Shown: one piece after another, positions 14,432 through 14,481 of the stretch | Layout: the number at the start of each line of letters is the position of its first letter | Numbering within the stretch: the first letter of the stretch is position 1 | Source: Gracilaria caudata | Taxonomy: Eukaryota > Rhodophyta > Florideophyceae > Gracilariales > Gracilariaceae | Length of the DNA stretch: 14,481 bases | Reading direction: 5' to 3' | Assembly (NCBI GenBank): GCA_030374735.1 | Contig: JASCIV010000682.1 | Coordinates: forward strand, 1 to 14,481 | Position numbers and translations under genes: made by a program | Notes under the pieces: model-generated | Seen by the model: only the letters and a program-made list of their open reading frames with translations | What the model was told of the DNA's origin: nothing | Databases searched by the model: none

Positions 14432-14481
14432 CAGCCTCGCATCCCCGCAGCCTCGCACCCCCGCACCCCCGCACCCCCGCA
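14432..14481. repeat. Tandem repeat running off the window (16-bp, then 8-bp CACCCCCG units)
   Basis: Two 16-bp copies, CAGCCTCGCATCCCCG (14432-14447) and CAGCCTCGCACCCCCG (14448-14463), are followed by two more CACCCCCG units (14464-14479). The array continues past the edge. The 8-bp period is not a multiple of three, which argues against a protein-level repeat. Confidence 0.92.

Overview
This is nuclear DNA of a eukaryote with compact, apparently intronless genes. Four long single-exon genes follow one another, each with a eukaryotic protein architecture: an adaptin-like ARM/HEAT protein, a DnaJ-type zinc-finger protein, a multi-membrane class 3 lipase and a RING finger protein. A pogo/Tigger-type DNA transposase lies at the left edge. 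Intron poverty, a possible TPLATE/TSET-complex subunit, a BSD2-like cysteine-rich protein and balanced base composition together suggest a red alga, perhaps a multicellular florideophyte. This is an inference. An oomycete or another intron-poor protist is not excluded.

Layout. Positions 1-1259 hold a Tigger-like transposase (minus strand) whose reading frame closes just after the DDE core. Positions 1260-2000 are intergenic, with a CA microsatellite and a G-box. Positions 2001-5759 (plus) encode a 1252-residue ARM/HEAT protein, possibly TASH3/TSAUCER, with an acidic linker, an RS tail and a ubiquitin-binding-like helix. Only 21 bp after its stop is the stop of the convergent DnaJ zinc-finger gene (5781-6128, minus). 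A 275-bp divergent promoter with a perfect 22-bp inverted repeat separates that gene from the lipase gene (6404-9856, plus). An AT-richer 563-bp convergent spacer follows, and then the gene for a C3HC4 RING protein with a degenerate GTPase-like P-loop domain (10420-11817, minus).

From 11818 to the right edge I find no gene with convincing coding character. The stretch nearest the RING gene looks like its pyrimidine-rich leader and CCAAT-containing promoter. Beyond it the DNA becomes strongly CpG-rich, with a 26-bp G-box palindrome, an A19/C22/(CTCTCG) tract, a Z-DNA-prone alternating stretch and a tandem repeat that runs off the window. A reading frame opening at 14290 stays open to the edge and might be the start of another gene.

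The genes do not form an obvious single pathway. Two products (the adaptin-like protein and the RING protein) carry MIU-like helices and could both touch ubiquitin-dependent membrane traffic. That link is speculative. All regulatory calls rest on motif reading alone.
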